A stretch of DNA of 64,000 bases, from positions 1 to 64,000 of the forward strand of contig CAJQUW010005278.1 in assembly GCA_907163375.1 (NCBI GenBank). Direction: 5' to 3'. Origin of the DNA: Prostheceraeus crozeri (taxonomy: Eukaryota; Platyhelminthes; Polycladida; Euryleptidae). Position 1 is the stretch's first letter. Each line of letters opens with the position of its first letter. Made by a program: the position numbers and the translations under genes. This document shows positions 31,401-41,939 of this stretch, piece after piece. A model generated the notes under the pieces. That model had not been told where the DNA came from. It saw nothing but the letters and a program-made list of their open reading frames with translations, and did not search any database.

Positions 31401-32840
31401 ATATTGTTCTTTATATTGTTGTTGACAGTTTTTAAAACATTCATTTATTTTTTGATTGGGCCATTTTCTTCATTATTTAATTCTTCATTTAATCTTTGAA
31501 TCGTTTCTATCTTATTTTGATATTTATGGAGATATTCTTGTAGTAACATTTTTGATTGTTGAAAATAATCTATTTTACATTTTGATAAAATTTTATTTAA
31601 ATTTTGTAGTTTTTATTGATATTCTAAAGATAAAGATGAATAATTGGAATCATAATCATAATTAAAATTTCGTCCTTTATAATTATTATGATTAATCATT
31701 ATTGGTGATAATGTTTTAACAATTTCAAATTTTTCAGTACATATTTCATTTCCTTGGTAAAAAATATTATGATGCATGTAATTTCCTCTATCATTATATA
31801 CTATTTCTGATTGACATAAATTTTTGTTATTCAAATAAAATTTTTTTGAATCTGAGTAAAATGGAGTAATATCACCAATAGAAACATAATTCGCATTTAA
31901 TTCAAAAACATTTACTTCTATTAAATTTTTATTTTTTTATGAAACTTTATTAACTTATTGTAATCATATGGAAATTCATCTAAGCCGGCAGAGAGATCAA
32001 ATTCATTTATGTATTCTTCTTTATTATAGTGACTTAGTCTTTCTTTGTGATATTCTGTAGGATGTAAATGTGCTATAATACTGAACAGAAAACAACGTTC
32101 ATCTTCATTTTTTATGTTGATTATTTGTGGTGAACTGAAAGGTAAAGGAACATAACTACCACCAGTATTATTTTTATATTTATGAATTATTATTTTCTCA
32201 AAATTTTCTCCTCTTATTATCACAAATCTGCAACGAGATTCACGTAACTGGGCTTCAATTATACAATTTTCTAATTTATTTATCATCGATTCAAATATGG
32301 GTTGTATATCATTTACATTATGAATTTCTTGTGAATTTGTAAAATGTCCTTGTATTATTTCTTCAGGATTTCCATCAGGTCCATTCTTTGTATAAAGTAC
32401 TTCTACATTCATATAACATTTGAAAGATTTCTTAAATATTTTTAAAAAGTTTGTTAATACATCATAAAAAGTTTCATCGGTTTCATTATGTTCAACAGAC
32501 TCATCAAATAAATATTTTATATCTGTTACAACTTCATCAAATTCATCTATTTCGTTAAATTCATCAGTATCACTAAATAAATATCTTCCATCTGGTACAT
32601 GTTCATCTTCACTATTAAAAACTTTTTTATATTCCGAATGTGAATAATCATCAAATATTTTTTTAACTTTTATATCAGTAGGTAATTTTTCTAGATAGTT
32701 TTTATAATTATTTAATTTTAATATATTTCCTTCATCAACTCAATCTACATATTGTAAATGCAATTTACTTTGTAAATGAGATTGATAACTTCTTTTTGTT
32801 TGCAACTTCCTTTACATAAGACACAATAAAACTTTTCCAT
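28464..32840 (-). pseudogene. polB: Protein-primed family B DNA polymerase, multiply broken
   Basis: Fragments in order from the 5' end: a C2H2-like start near 32840, acidic stretch, then 32412-31921 with the CFLFSIIAHLHP domain also seen in the first element, a C2H2 finger at 31223-31029 (CLQCMTSF), an EndoVII-like Cys/HDH segment at 30887-30402 (VKDHDHLNG), ExoIII and motif A at 30225-29389 (YLQIDVL; YDFNSLYSS), motif B at 29395-28871 (MNNAFYGKT) and motif C at 28904-28464 (FTDTDS). Motif residues survive, but at least five shifts or stops separate them. Domain order matches the intact gene at 8520-12494. No introns are evident. Confidence 0.88.
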
Positions 32841-33258
32841 TTTTTGTTTTTTAAAGAAAAAATTTGTGTTTTAATTTTAGATGTAAACATTCTAATATGA
32901 AGGTCTTGAGAGTTATTATACAAGGTGTTTCAAAAGTAGGCTAACAGTTGATTTTGCCCTAGGAAATCTATGTTGACCGTTCTATTGGCGATTTACACCT
33001 GAATCAGTCGATGGATATCCATGATCAGTCCAACATGAGCCATAGACTTCGAAGTAATTGCTACTATCATTTAGAAGTCTATGCAGTAGCATTCCATTGG
33101 CAAAGGAATTTTGAAATCTATCATGGACAAGATATAGCACCAATCTGACATTACGTACATGGATATGTTCAATTAATTTGATTTGAATCAAACACTGTTA
33201 GTTTGACTTGAAGTGAATTAAACAAGCTTGAAGCTTTTTTGAATTTGCTGCTTCTGTC

Positions 33259-34323
33259 ATGTCAGGTCATCTAAAAGATGATCAGAGAAAATGGATTTTG
33301 AAATCCTTTTGGAATAACAAGAATGCTGAAAAGGTGCGAATGGATTGGAGAGATGCCTTTCACAGCAATCCTCCATCAAGATTTGCTATTTATCGCATTC
33401 GAGATAAATTTGAAAAGACCGGTTCGGTAGAGAATGCACCGAAGTCAGGACGCCCTCGATCAGTTTCAATAACATCAAACGAGGAGCTAGTGGCCCAAAC
33501 ATTTGTTCAAAGTCCGAAGAAGTCAACAAGAAGAGCCTCATTGGAGTTGGACATTTCTCTAAGCTCTACTTGGAGACTGATGAGGAAAGTTGAGTTGAAA
33601 CCATACCGACCCAGACTGTTGCAGCACCTTCTACCGGATGATGCTGAACGACGCTTGCAGTTTGCTGTGCTCATGTTGTCGGAAATTCGGGAGAACCCAG
33701 ATTTGCTTGACAAGATAGTTTGGTCTGACGAAGCCAGTTTCAAACTATCAGGTCACGTAAATAGACATAACTGTGTCTACTGGTTCCCTGAAAATCCGCA
33801 CATGGTATGAACAAATGAGCTGAACCAGCCTGGCTTAACCGTCTGGGCCGGTATGTCAAGCAACGGTGTGATTCGGCCAGTATTTTTTGAAAGAACTGTG
33901 ACGGCTGAGGTGTACCTTCAAATGCTCCAATCCTTTGCGATTCCTGAGATGCAGTCATTGAACAAATTCAATGAGCTGTGCTTTCAGCAGGATGGTGCAC
34001 CAGCGCATTTTGCAGTGAGTGTCAGAAGCTATCTGAATGACACTTTTCCAGGAAAGTGGATCGGGAGATGTGGTAGCATCCTTTGGCCTCCTCGCTCTCC
34101 CGATCTAACTCCGATGGACTTTTTCTTTTGGGACGTTGTAAAGGAGAAAGTGTACGGACGAAAACCTCACACACTTTCTCAACTCCGCTCCTACATCACA
34201 GATGCCTGTCAAGAGATCAGTGATGACAGGAACTTATGCAGAACTGTGTGCCACAGTGTGGCCGAAAGACTACAAGAATGTGCCGATGTCCATGGTGGAC
34301 ATTTTGAGCATTTGCGTTCGTGA
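33259..34323 (+). pseudogene. Mariner-like transposase with one in-frame stop
   Basis: 354 codons with a single TGA at 33808-33810. The N-terminal HTH region (KWILKSFWNN; SGRPRSVS) is followed by the catalytic core: first Asp in VWSDEASF, second in QQDGAPAHF, third in PPRSPDLTPMDFFFW, with 36 residues between the second and third Asp. This D-D-36-D spacing and the FFFWD pattern are shared with the element at 50.4 kb. It would be inactive as it stands, unless the TGA is read through. Confidence 0.88.
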
Positions 34324-34401
34324 ATTTTTGCAACTTTAAGTTGATTAATTTTTTGATATGTTGAATAAGCCTTGGTTATTCATTTGTTCATTTTTCTGTT
34401 A

Positions 34402-34694
34402 GGAAACCAAGCAAACAAAATGGTAGTTGTTTTAATGTTAATACCTTTATTAATTTCAGCCTCCTCTAGGCCATCGTCAGAAGCTTCTGACGATGGTCTA
34501 AGAGGAGGCTGGAATTAACAAAGGTGAAGGACATTTGGATGTCAGCTGTTCTTCCTTCTTCGCCTCCCTGTCTTGTGTTGACGACAGCGTCTTCGTGCAC
34601 CAGGCTGAGGGGCGCGGAGGACATTCGAATGTCAGCTGTTCTTCCTTCTCCGCAGTAACACTGAAACAACTACTATCTTGTTTACATGGTTTCC
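34402..34694. mobile_element. MITE inside the mariner-like element, 293 bp
   Basis: Imperfect inverted ends of about 31 bp starting GGAAACCA and ending TGGTTTCC, with TA at 34400-34401 and 34695-34696. The inside carries a strong hairpin (CAGCCTCCTCTAGG..AGAGGAGGCTG, 34459-34512) and a direct repeat around ATGTCAGCTGTTCTTCCTTC. Confidence 0.85.
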
Positions 34695-35107
34695 TAATAA
34701 TTTTTTTTTGATAGATGTTGGATAGTTATTCGACTTCTCATGATCGGTATAGATTCAAATTGGGTTGTAGTGAAATATGTAGGCATGAAAACACTGGAGA
34801 TCATGAGATATTTTAATATGATTTACGCGATGTCAAAGAGTATTGAATTTTTGCCCCTTACGAATACAAGGCATATTAGCTATCTGTGGCATCGTGAAAA
34901 AGATTATTATGACATAGCTTATTAATCTATAGCATTAAGACATAGCTTTTCAAGGCCAATTTCTACTGTTAGCCTACTTTTGAAACACCTTGTATATTAT
35001 TATTTCACGTTCTTTAGTTATTTTATTTTCTTTATCATATAAAGTCTTATCAAAAGATAATTTAAATTTATTATCACTAACTATTGATTCTTCATCAACA
35101 TCATAAA

Positions 35108-36276
35108 TTACACTTTTGGTATAGGATCCCATTCTCTTATTGAAATATCTAACTCTAGATTATATTTATTATTTGATAATAATATAATAGAGAAAAATAT
35201 TGGTCTTTGATCTCTTTTGGAAAATTTAATAACACCACCATAATCTGAATCATTTTTAGTTTTTATTAAAGATGATAAAATTTTAAATTGATTAGATGTA
35301 AATCCTAATTTAAATTTTGTAGACCCGACACATAGTTGTCTAATAGTATCTTCAACTATTCCATCATTATTATTTTCAATTGTAAGAAAATGAAATTTAG
35401 ATGAATTTTGATTATATGTAGTATTAATATCATGTTGAGATCTACATTTTTCTTCACTTAAAGTTTCATAATCTTTTTTACCATTTACACCTTTTTCAGA
35501 TATTTCAGAATCTTCATCATTATTATTATAAGATTCTTCAAAATTATTATCATCAGATTCTTTAAAATTATTATGTTTATGATTATGGTCATTGTTAATA
35601 GTATAAGGTGTTGTCCACATATAAATTTTTTCTTGTTGTGCCAAACCATTTATATAAGATTTTAATAAATTAATATTTAAATTTGAATATAATCCTATAT
35701 AAGTATCATTATCATATCTTTGAGGCATTTCTACCATTTCTCTTTTATAAACAGTATCTCTATAATATACTTGACATAATAATTCTTCATTATGTTTTTT
35801 GCTCTCTATATGAATATTGTATTGGTTATGTTCATCAACAAATAATCTAATTTTTTCTTTCGAAAAAGATTTTAATTTTTTTACTAATTCCGTAACATTG
35901 ATGTAATTGATAATTTTTGTTTCTATCCAATCAGTATTACTAATTGGTAACACTGCTCTAATAAATCCGTAAACATTATTATGACCTATTATAACCATGT
36001 TTTCTTTATTCAAATACGCAACATCATCATATTTACTAACAATAGCCATAAATTTAATAAATGGATCACCTGGAAATATACAATAGTTGGTTTCTATAGA
36101 AGGTAAACCTTCTGTTCTTTAAATATTTCGGCTTGTAATCCAAACAAAAGATTAACATCTATACATGGATTATTATTGTTATCAAAACATTTATTTTCAA
36201 ATCCCGATGATCTCATCGAATAAGAAGAACAGGATGATACGAGCGAATATAATTTTTTTACATTTGCTTTTTCCAT
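35108..36276 (-). pseudogene. Unrecognised acidic element protein with one frameshift
   Basis: The start is at 36276 (MEKANVKKLYS, preceded by A-rich sequence) and the first 60 codons end in a stop at 36094, but the shifted frame is open from there through 36049 to 35108 (PGDPFIKFMAIVSK..), making about 390 residues with one shift near 36115. The middle is Asn/Asp/Glu-rich low complexity (NNNDEDSEISEKG), while the flanks are beta-rich. A sliding-clamp-like processivity factor is one possible reading, without a diagnostic motif. Divergent from the fibre-like gene. Confidence 0.45.
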
Positions 36277-36322
36277 TTTTTTATTTTTATTAGAAAAAAA
36301 ATTTTTTTTTTATTGTTAGACA

Positions 36323-37143
36323 ATGATGTTACCAAGTGTTGTTGGAGGTGCATATATCCCGAATAATTGTGAATCAGAAATAGAAATAGAAAATTATATC
36401 ATGAAAACTGGAGACGTTTTATCTGGTCCATTGCATCTTTCTATTCTTCCGCAACAAAATACAGAGTTGACAAATAAACAATATGTTGATACACAAATCA
36501 ATGACTTAAAAGAAAAATATATAAACGATGTTTTGGTTCCACTGATGAATGAATTAAAGTTGCATAAACTTAATGACAAATCATTAAACGAAAAATTATT
36601 AAAACTTGATAAAAAGGATAGAGAGCTAGAAGCAGATATAGCAAAACTTTTTAAAAAGATTTCAGAACAATCAAAAATTTTAATATTACTTTCCTTAAAT
36701 TTAAAATCTGCAGTCATTAAAAATAAACATCAGATAAAAATGTTAAAAGAACAATTAGTGAAATAGAAAAACTTCCTGAAAGAATTAAAAAAAATTTAAA
36801 GCAGTTACAAGCTACATTCCAAAAAAGTGTTGATGAATTAAGTTCTAAAATTACTCAACAAATGAAAAAGATGATTAGAATAATAAATGAAGTAAACTCA
36901 CTTAATCAAAAAGTTGATAAAATGAAAAATCTTAAAATCAATTTAGAAAATGAATTAAAGAAAAATTTACAAGAAAACTCTAAAGAAAATAAAGAACAGT
37001 TAGATGCCGTTAAAAGACAATTAGATGTTCTTAAAATTAAGTTAAATGCACTTAAAACGGCGTTGAAGATTAATCAGCAGAAAATGCAAGTTAATAGAAA
37101 AGAAATTAAAGTACATCACACGCTGCTTGACGCAATAGATTAA
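36323..37143 (+). pseudogene. Fibre-like coiled-coil protein, frameshifted
   Basis: The first ORF (36323-36766) has MKTGDVLSGPLHLS and then TNKQYVDTQIND, a head-to-stalk motif well known from trimeric phage tail fibres, followed by a long coiled coil. The frame breaks near 36740-36766, and the coiled coil continues in the next frame (36767-37143: LKQLQATFQK, NSLNQKVDKM, QLDVLKIKLN) to a TAA; after it the frame is open again to 37206. Total about 270 residues. A receptor-binding or spike fibre of the particle is inferred. A gene divergent to it starts 46 bp upstream. Confidence 0.6.
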
Positions 37144-37208
37144 GTGCAACAGTCAATTAATAAAGTTATCACGAAGTTGTTGTCCATTCACAAACGTAAA
37201 TCTTGATA

Positions 37209-37251
37209 GAACCAAAGGTTCTGAGGCTTTAGCCGATCGGACCAAAGGTCC
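37209..37251. repeat. Double mini-hairpin 1
   Basis: GAACC-AAA-GGTTC (37209-37221) and GGACC-AAA-GGTCC (37239-37251), GC-rich perfect 5-bp stems with 3-base loops in very AT-rich surroundings. Confidence 0.7.
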
Positions 37252-37308
37252 TCAGGTTACTAACCAATCGTAAATATTTTTCCCAAAAGTCAAATTTAAT
37301 CCTAAAAA

Positions 37309-37839
37309 ATGCCTATAATTTATAAACACAATCTTAAACATTTTGCTTCAAATCAAAGAATTGCTCATGAACCACGTATGAATCCTGTATATCATTATGA
37401 TAATAGAGAAACAGTTCACACGGAAGGAGCTGGCATCTTCTCTGGTATTGGAAGTATCGTTAACTTAATTAAAAATAATAAAGATTTGATTACATCTGCT
37501 GCAAAAGGAGCAGCTGCTATAGGTAGTACAGCTAGTGGAATATCAAATGCTGTCAAGTCTCAAAACGAATTAAAACAACTAGAAGCTATTCGTAAACTTA
37601 GGAATGATTCCGAAGAACTAAAAAATTTAAAAAAACTTTCAGAGGAAACAAAAAATAAAATTGCTAACATAGCTGTTGGGGAAACCTTGAGGAGCGGAGC
37701 TCCGTCTGATAGTAAACATAAGAAGAAATCAGGCGTAGCCGTAAAACGTTCAATTGAAGAAATAAGAGGAAATGGCGTGAGCAGCAACCTTCGGTTTAAC
37801 CAGCAAAGCTGTAGCGGAGCTGGTCTAGCAAAATTCTAA
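37309..37839 (+). CDS. Core-like / membrane-active virion protein, 176 aa
   Basis: Starts after CCTAAAAAATG. It contains a Gly/Ala/Ile-rich amphipathic region (GAGIFSGIGSIVNLI, AAKGAAAIGSTASGI) and a Lys/Arg/Ser-rich second half (KHKKKSGVAVKRS). Size, composition and place just before the capsid gene match the 1754-2209 gene of the first element. Adenovirus protein VI/core-type function inferred. The C-terminal quarter is crossed by mini-hairpins at 37691 and 37786-37811, so that tail may be insertion-derived. Confidence 0.6.
   Translation: MPIIYKHNLKHFASNQRIAHEPRMNPVYHYDNRETVHTEGAGIFSGIGSIVNLIKNNKDLITSAAKGAAAIGSTASGISNAVKSQNELKQLEAIRKLRNDSEELKNLKKLSEETKNKIANIAVGETLRSGAPSDSKHKKKSGVAVKRSIEEIRGNGVSSNLRFNQQSCSGAGLAKF
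37691..37811. repeat. Mini-hairpins 2 and 3
   Basis: GGAGC-GGA-GCTCC (37691-37703), then the pair AACC-TTC-GGTT (37786-37796) and CAGC-AAA-GCTG (37801-37811), lying in the coding region. Confidence 0.65.
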
Positions 37840-37992
37840 AATTATGTTTTTTAGTAAAATTTTTTTTAGTAAATTTTTTTTAGCAAAATTTTCTTAGCAA
37901 AATTTTTTTAGTAAAATTTTTTTAGTAAAATTATTTTAGCAGAATTTTTTCTGTGTGTGAGAAAAAAAAATGTCAAATTATTTTTTATAAAA
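37840..37992. repeat. AT-rich tandem repeat before the capsid gene
   Basis: Five or more copies of a TTTTTTTAGTAAAA-type unit. It may be the promoter/leader of the next gene. Confidence 0.7.
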
Positions 37993-39326
37993 ATGTCTTC
38001 GCTTATCGAAAATAAATTTAGATTAGACGATCCTCCGTTCGTCAGTTGCAATCAAAAAAAGAATGACTATATAAGAATTGCTATGAATCCCGGATCTTCC
38101 AGTAGAGTAAATACTGGAGGTGATTTAATTTTTGAAGTTGATAATCAGCAGAGTTATATATATCTACCTGATTAATTTTTACACTGTGAATATTCTTTGT
38201 ATAGTGATGCCAATTTTACAACACCATTACCAGAAACCGATAATATTGCACTAGAGAATAATTTCTTTCCAAGATTATTTACACAAATGCGTTTAGATGT
38301 TGCAACTCAAAATATAGAAACAATAAGTGATTCTCCAGGTGTAATTGATACAATGCTTAGATTTGTAACAATTGGTGAAAATAATAAAAAGTATGAAATC
38401 GAAGGTTTGTTTCCTGATACTAATGATGGTATAATTGTTGATGATTTAACTCACGCTGGAACAGATGCAGCAGGAATTGCGAAAGATGTAGAAAATATTG
38501 CAAATCATTTCAATAAAACAAACAATAGTGCATATAAAGAAAGACGTGAATTTAGCAAGAAAAGTAAACCGACAGTAAATTGGTCATTGTCTCCATCATT
38601 CGGTTATTTAGATTATGATAAAATATCATATCAATTAAAATTTAAATTAATAATTCATCGTACAGCAAATAATGAATTGATCTTTTTTGGTAAGACTGGA
38701 AAAAAAGCATATTTAAAAATTGATAGACTTGAATGGTGGATAAAACATATTACTCCTAGTTTAGAGATTGAAACAGCTATTGCAAAAAGATTAAATACTA
38801 ACAAACCAATTCCAGTAAATTTTCTAAAGCGTACTGCTAGTTCAGTAACTTTTTCCGAACAAAGATTTAACTGGCATTTTACTAGAACTGCGAATACTCC
38901 AAGATATTTATTACTAACATTTCAAAGAAATAATTCTCCAAGTTTTGATAAGAACAACAATCTTTTTCATATTAATACAATTCGAAGTTTACAAGTTTCA
39001 TTAAATCAAACCCGATATCCAATTGATCCATTAAGATTCGATGATACCAATAATCAATTTATGGAAGGATATGTTTCTTATAGAAGTCTTTGTATAGAAT
39101 TTGGAGTTGAACCACAATTAACTCCTGGAGATTGGAGACATTTATATCCTGTTTTCTGTTTCGATTTAAGTGCACAATCTGAAGATATTATCAAGACTGG
39201 TTGTGATGTAACAATTAATATTGAAAAAAAGATTCCACAACTTCATTGATAGCTTATGGTTTATTGCTAGAAGATGTAAAATATTCTATTGAAATTCTTA
39301 ATGGAAAGATGGCTAGGATAGGCTAA
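37993..39326 (+). pseudogene. Major capsid (double jelly-roll-like) protein, broken
   Basis: Start ATG at 37993 after TATAAAAATG. An in-frame TAA at 38173-38175 interrupts after 60 codons; the frame then runs to 39249, and a last shift near 39247 is needed to reach the end at 39326 (tail IAYGLLLEDVKY). The full length is about 444 residues. Landmarks include VNWSLSPSFGYLDYD, RFNWHFTRTANTPRYLLL and a final FDLSAQSEDIIKTG, a pattern I know from capsid-like proteins of invertebrate elements. It is downstream of the core-like gene as in the first element. Confidence 0.75.
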
Positions 39327-39342
39327 AGCCCAAGACTTCGTC
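39321..39342. repeat. Double mini-hairpin 4
   Basis: GGC-TAAA-GCC (39321-39330) and GAC-TTC-GTC (39334-39342), at the very end of the capsid pseudogene. Confidence 0.5.
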
Positions 39343-39492
39343 GATTAATTAATTTTTTTTCATAACTTAAAATTTTGATAACTAGAATAGATTAAAAATT
39401 TTTGATAACTTAAAATTTTTTCGTAACTAGAATAGATTTAAAATTTTTGGTAACTTAAGAATTTTTGATAACTTAAAATTTTTTTACTAAAA
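39343..39492. repeat. AT-rich spacer with repeated GATAACTTAAAATTTTT
   Basis: About four copies of this 17-bp word, and two of AACTAGAATAGATT, before the next start. No gene. Confidence 0.7.
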
Positions 39493-39974
39493 ATGTCGCA
39501 AGCAAAAAGTAATAATAATAAAACTGTTGAATTAAAATTACGTAATATTGTTGACAAAAATACCCCTAAAACTATTACGATTAACAAAAAAAAGTATTAC
39601 ATAAGTAAACCAATGATAGAGAATATTCAATTACAAGAAGAAAAGAATGGCGGGATTCTCCCATTAATTCCACTAATAATAGGTGGTATAGCAGCAGCAG
39701 GAAGTGTTGCAGGTGGGACAGCTGGTATTGAACAAGCAGTAAATAAAAATAAATTAGAGAAGGCAGCATTAGAAAAACAAAAACGTCATAATAGAGAGTT
39801 AGAGAAAGTTGCTAGAGGGCATGGAGTAGTAGATAATTTTATTAGTAAATTAAATTTAGTTGATGAAGGAAAACGAGTTCTTAAAATATTCTCCGCAATG
39901 TTGATGATTTAATTGAAATTAAAGAAACTAAAGATGGTTCTGGAATATATCTAAGTCCTAGTAAGATAAGGTAA
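39493..39974 (+). pseudogene. Minor virion membrane protein candidate, frameshifted near its end
   Basis: The 139-codon ORF starts after CTAAAAATG. A basic start, then one Gly/Ala/Ile-rich hydrophobic segment (ILPLIPLIIGGIAAAGSVAGG, in part) and a Lys/Glu helix. Near 39893 the frame must shift to reach the coherent acidic tail VDDLIEIKETKDGSGI, which ends at 39974. Total about 158 residues. Position before the PLA2 gene and a hydrophobic Gly-rich helix suggest a membrane-lytic or capsid-lining role (inference). Confidence 0.55.
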
Positions 39975-40013
39975 AACATTTATTTTATCTTTAAAATTTT
40001 TTTATCTTTAAAA

Positions 40014-41321
40014 ATGAATTCTACAAATTCCGAAAATTTAATTAAATTAAAAATTGCTAATTTAGATTTATTGAATTATCTATTAAACAAAAATAAAAAC
40101 TCAAACTGTCAGCATACTGGAGGTGACATACAAAAAACATTAGAAAACTTTCCTGGATTTATTTGGAGTAAATATTCGAAAGAATAACATCTTCCCGGTC
40201 ATTCATATACTGGTCCAGGAACTCGATTAGATATAAGACTAGATGAGAACAATAATCCGAAACCAGGTGAAGAACCAATAAATAGAGTAGATGCCGCAGC
40301 TTACAGGCATGATTTAGCTTATCGAAATCATGATCTAAGTTCTCGACATGCAGCTGATAAGAAGATGATTCAAGAATTAGATAGTATTCAAAATCCTACA
40401 TTTAGAGAAAAAATTGAAAGAATGTTTGTTAAGAAAGCTTTACAAGCTAAAATATTATTCGGACAGGGTTTAAATGAAACGACAGCAAAGCTGTCTGAGA
40501 GCAACGCTCGAACCTACGCGTCTGAAATTCATAGGGAATACAGAAGGCCTAAATATTTATTGAAAGTAAAAGTATTTAATAAAGATGATATTTGGAGTGC
40601 TGATCTTATTCATATGCCGAATGAAAAAGATTATAAATACGCATTGACCGTTATAGATTTATATACACGATACGCTTGGGTAAAGCCTTTAAAAAATAAA
40701 AGTGGTCTGTCAGTTAAATATGCGTTTGAAGAAATCTTTAAAGAAAGTAAGAGAAAGCCAAAAAAATTGTTTGTTGATAAAGGGTCGGAATTTTATAACC
40801 GAAACGTTCAGCCACTATTTGAAACTGTTTATTCAACTGAAAATGCAGGGAAGGCCGTAGTGATAGAAAGATTCAATCGGACGTTAAAAAATAAATTATT
40901 CAAGAAATTTACTGAGCAAAGAAATCAGAAATGGTTGAAGATATTACCAGGAATTGTAGAAGAGTACAATAATAAAGTTCATTCTGGTATTGAAGAAACC
41001 CCAAAGAATGCTTCTGACGACCCTGATTTAATACGAAAGAAAATATTCGAGAATAATTATTCGAACGAAAATAATAATTTGAATGAGAGTAATCCGAATT
41101 TACAGAAACGTAAGCCGAAATTTAAAATTGGAGATAGAGTTAGAATATTTAAATATAAGAATAAATTTGAAAAAGGCTTCGTCGGATACTGGACTAAAGA
41201 AATATTTGAAGTTTGTAAAATAAACCAAACTTATCCGATTACTTATGAAATCAAAGATTTAGATAATGAAGATATCAGAGGCCGTTTTTATCAAAATGAA
41301 TTACAACGAACTGATTTTTAA
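40014..41321 (+). pseudogene. Parvovirus-type PLA2 domain fused in frame to a DDE integrase; one in-frame stop
   Basis: ATG at 40014 after TTTAAAAATG. A TAA at 40185-40187 interrupts it; thereafter one frame runs to 41321. The first part has the Ca-binding loop YTGPGTRLD and catalytic AAYRHDLAYRNHD of VP1-type phospholipase A2, normally used to breach endosomal membranes. It continues without a stop into a retroviral-type integrase: first Asp in WSADLIHM, second in FVDKGSEF, Glu in VVIERFNR, then an SH3-like FKIGDRVRI segment. There is no chromodomain. Between second Asp and Glu there are 29 residues against 33 in the other element, so four residues appear lost. The junction (about 40481-40509) consists of a double mini-hairpin. 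Confidence 0.8.
40481..40509. repeat. Double mini-hairpin 5 at the PLA2-integrase junction
   Basis: GACAGC-AAA-GCTGTC (40481-40495) and GAGC-AAC-GCTC (40499-40509), read through in frame. Confidence 0.7.
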
Positions 41322-41410
41322 TTATCATTATTATTATTATTATTATTATTGGAACTAACGTTTCGGGAATGAAATTTCCTTGTTAGGCGCAGCCATAGAA
41401 CCTACGGTTC
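41322..41410. repeat. ATT microsatellite and mini-hairpin between convergent genes
   Basis: An (ATT)n tract at about 41325-41350, then GAACC-TAC-GGTTC (41398-41410). Convergent 3' ends meet here. Confidence 0.6.
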
Positions 41411-41416
41411 GTTCAA

Positions 41417-41893
41417 TTATAACATAATATCAAGAAATGGAACTCCTTTTTGTAATTTAAATAAAACATAAAGACATAATTGACCACAGTAAGTAGTTCC
41501 CGGTTTTTGAATTTGAAATGTATTATAAATTCCATTGCCAAGTAATTTTTTGACTTCGTTTATAGGTGGAAGTCCATAAGAGTCGAACCAATAGTTCTCA
41601 GCCTCTGGGCGGTCGAAATAGTAATTATCTCGATTTTTATTAAAGATACCTGCAGACCAATGTACGCCTTTTTGGTCTGAAGTGTGAAGATTCGTTATGA
41701 AATTTATAGTTATTGATGGAACTTTGTTCCGGGAACTGAAGGTTCCTGTCGGCTTATTTTTTAAGAATTGTAATTCGGTTTTCATTAGAACATGAAAATT
41801 CTTTATTCCTAATTCATTTGCGATTTTCTTTAGGTCGAAATTTGTCGTGGTTTGCGTTCCATATAATTTAAAAAACTCATTTATGTTGCTCAT
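41417..41893 (-). CDS. Adenain-like cysteine protease, 158 aa
   Basis: Start chosen at MSNINEFF (41893); the longer ORF adds a leader with no family resemblance. The expected tetrad is visible: His78 (GVHWSAG), Asp104 (YWFDSYG), Gln129 and Cys136 (QKPGTTYCGQLC, 7-residue Gln-Cys spacing). Role as for the 3489 gene: maturation cleavage of virion proteins. The frame is intact, but a double mini-hairpin (41718-41746) is read through around residues 49-59. Convergent with the integrase gene. Confidence 0.85.
   Translation of the reverse strand: MSNINEFFKLYGTQTTTNFDLKKIANELGIKNFHVLMKTELQFLKNKPTGTFSSRNKVPSITINFITNLHTSDQKGVHWSAGIFNKNRDNYYFDRPEAENYWFDSYGLPPINEVKKLLGNGIYNTFQIQKPGTTYCGQLCLYVLFKLQKGVPFLDIML
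41718..41746. repeat. Double mini-hairpin 6 inside the protease gene
   Basis: GGAAC-TTT-GTTCC (41718-41730) and GGAAC-TGAAG-GTTCC (41732-41746), in frame with the protease. Confidence 0.7.
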
Positions 41894-41939
41894 TTTATAA
41901 TTAAAAAAATTTCTTATAGGGATCCCTAGAAGACAGAAG

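Larger units (their letters stand above)
32921..34992 (+). mobile_element. Mariner-like element nested in the Polinton-like element
   Basis: Inverted ends CAAGGTGTTTCAAAAGTAGG (32921) and CCTACTTTTGAAACACCTTG (to 34992) flanked by TA on both sides. Its extra length (2.07 kb) is partly explained by a MITE at 34402-34694. Confidence 0.9.
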
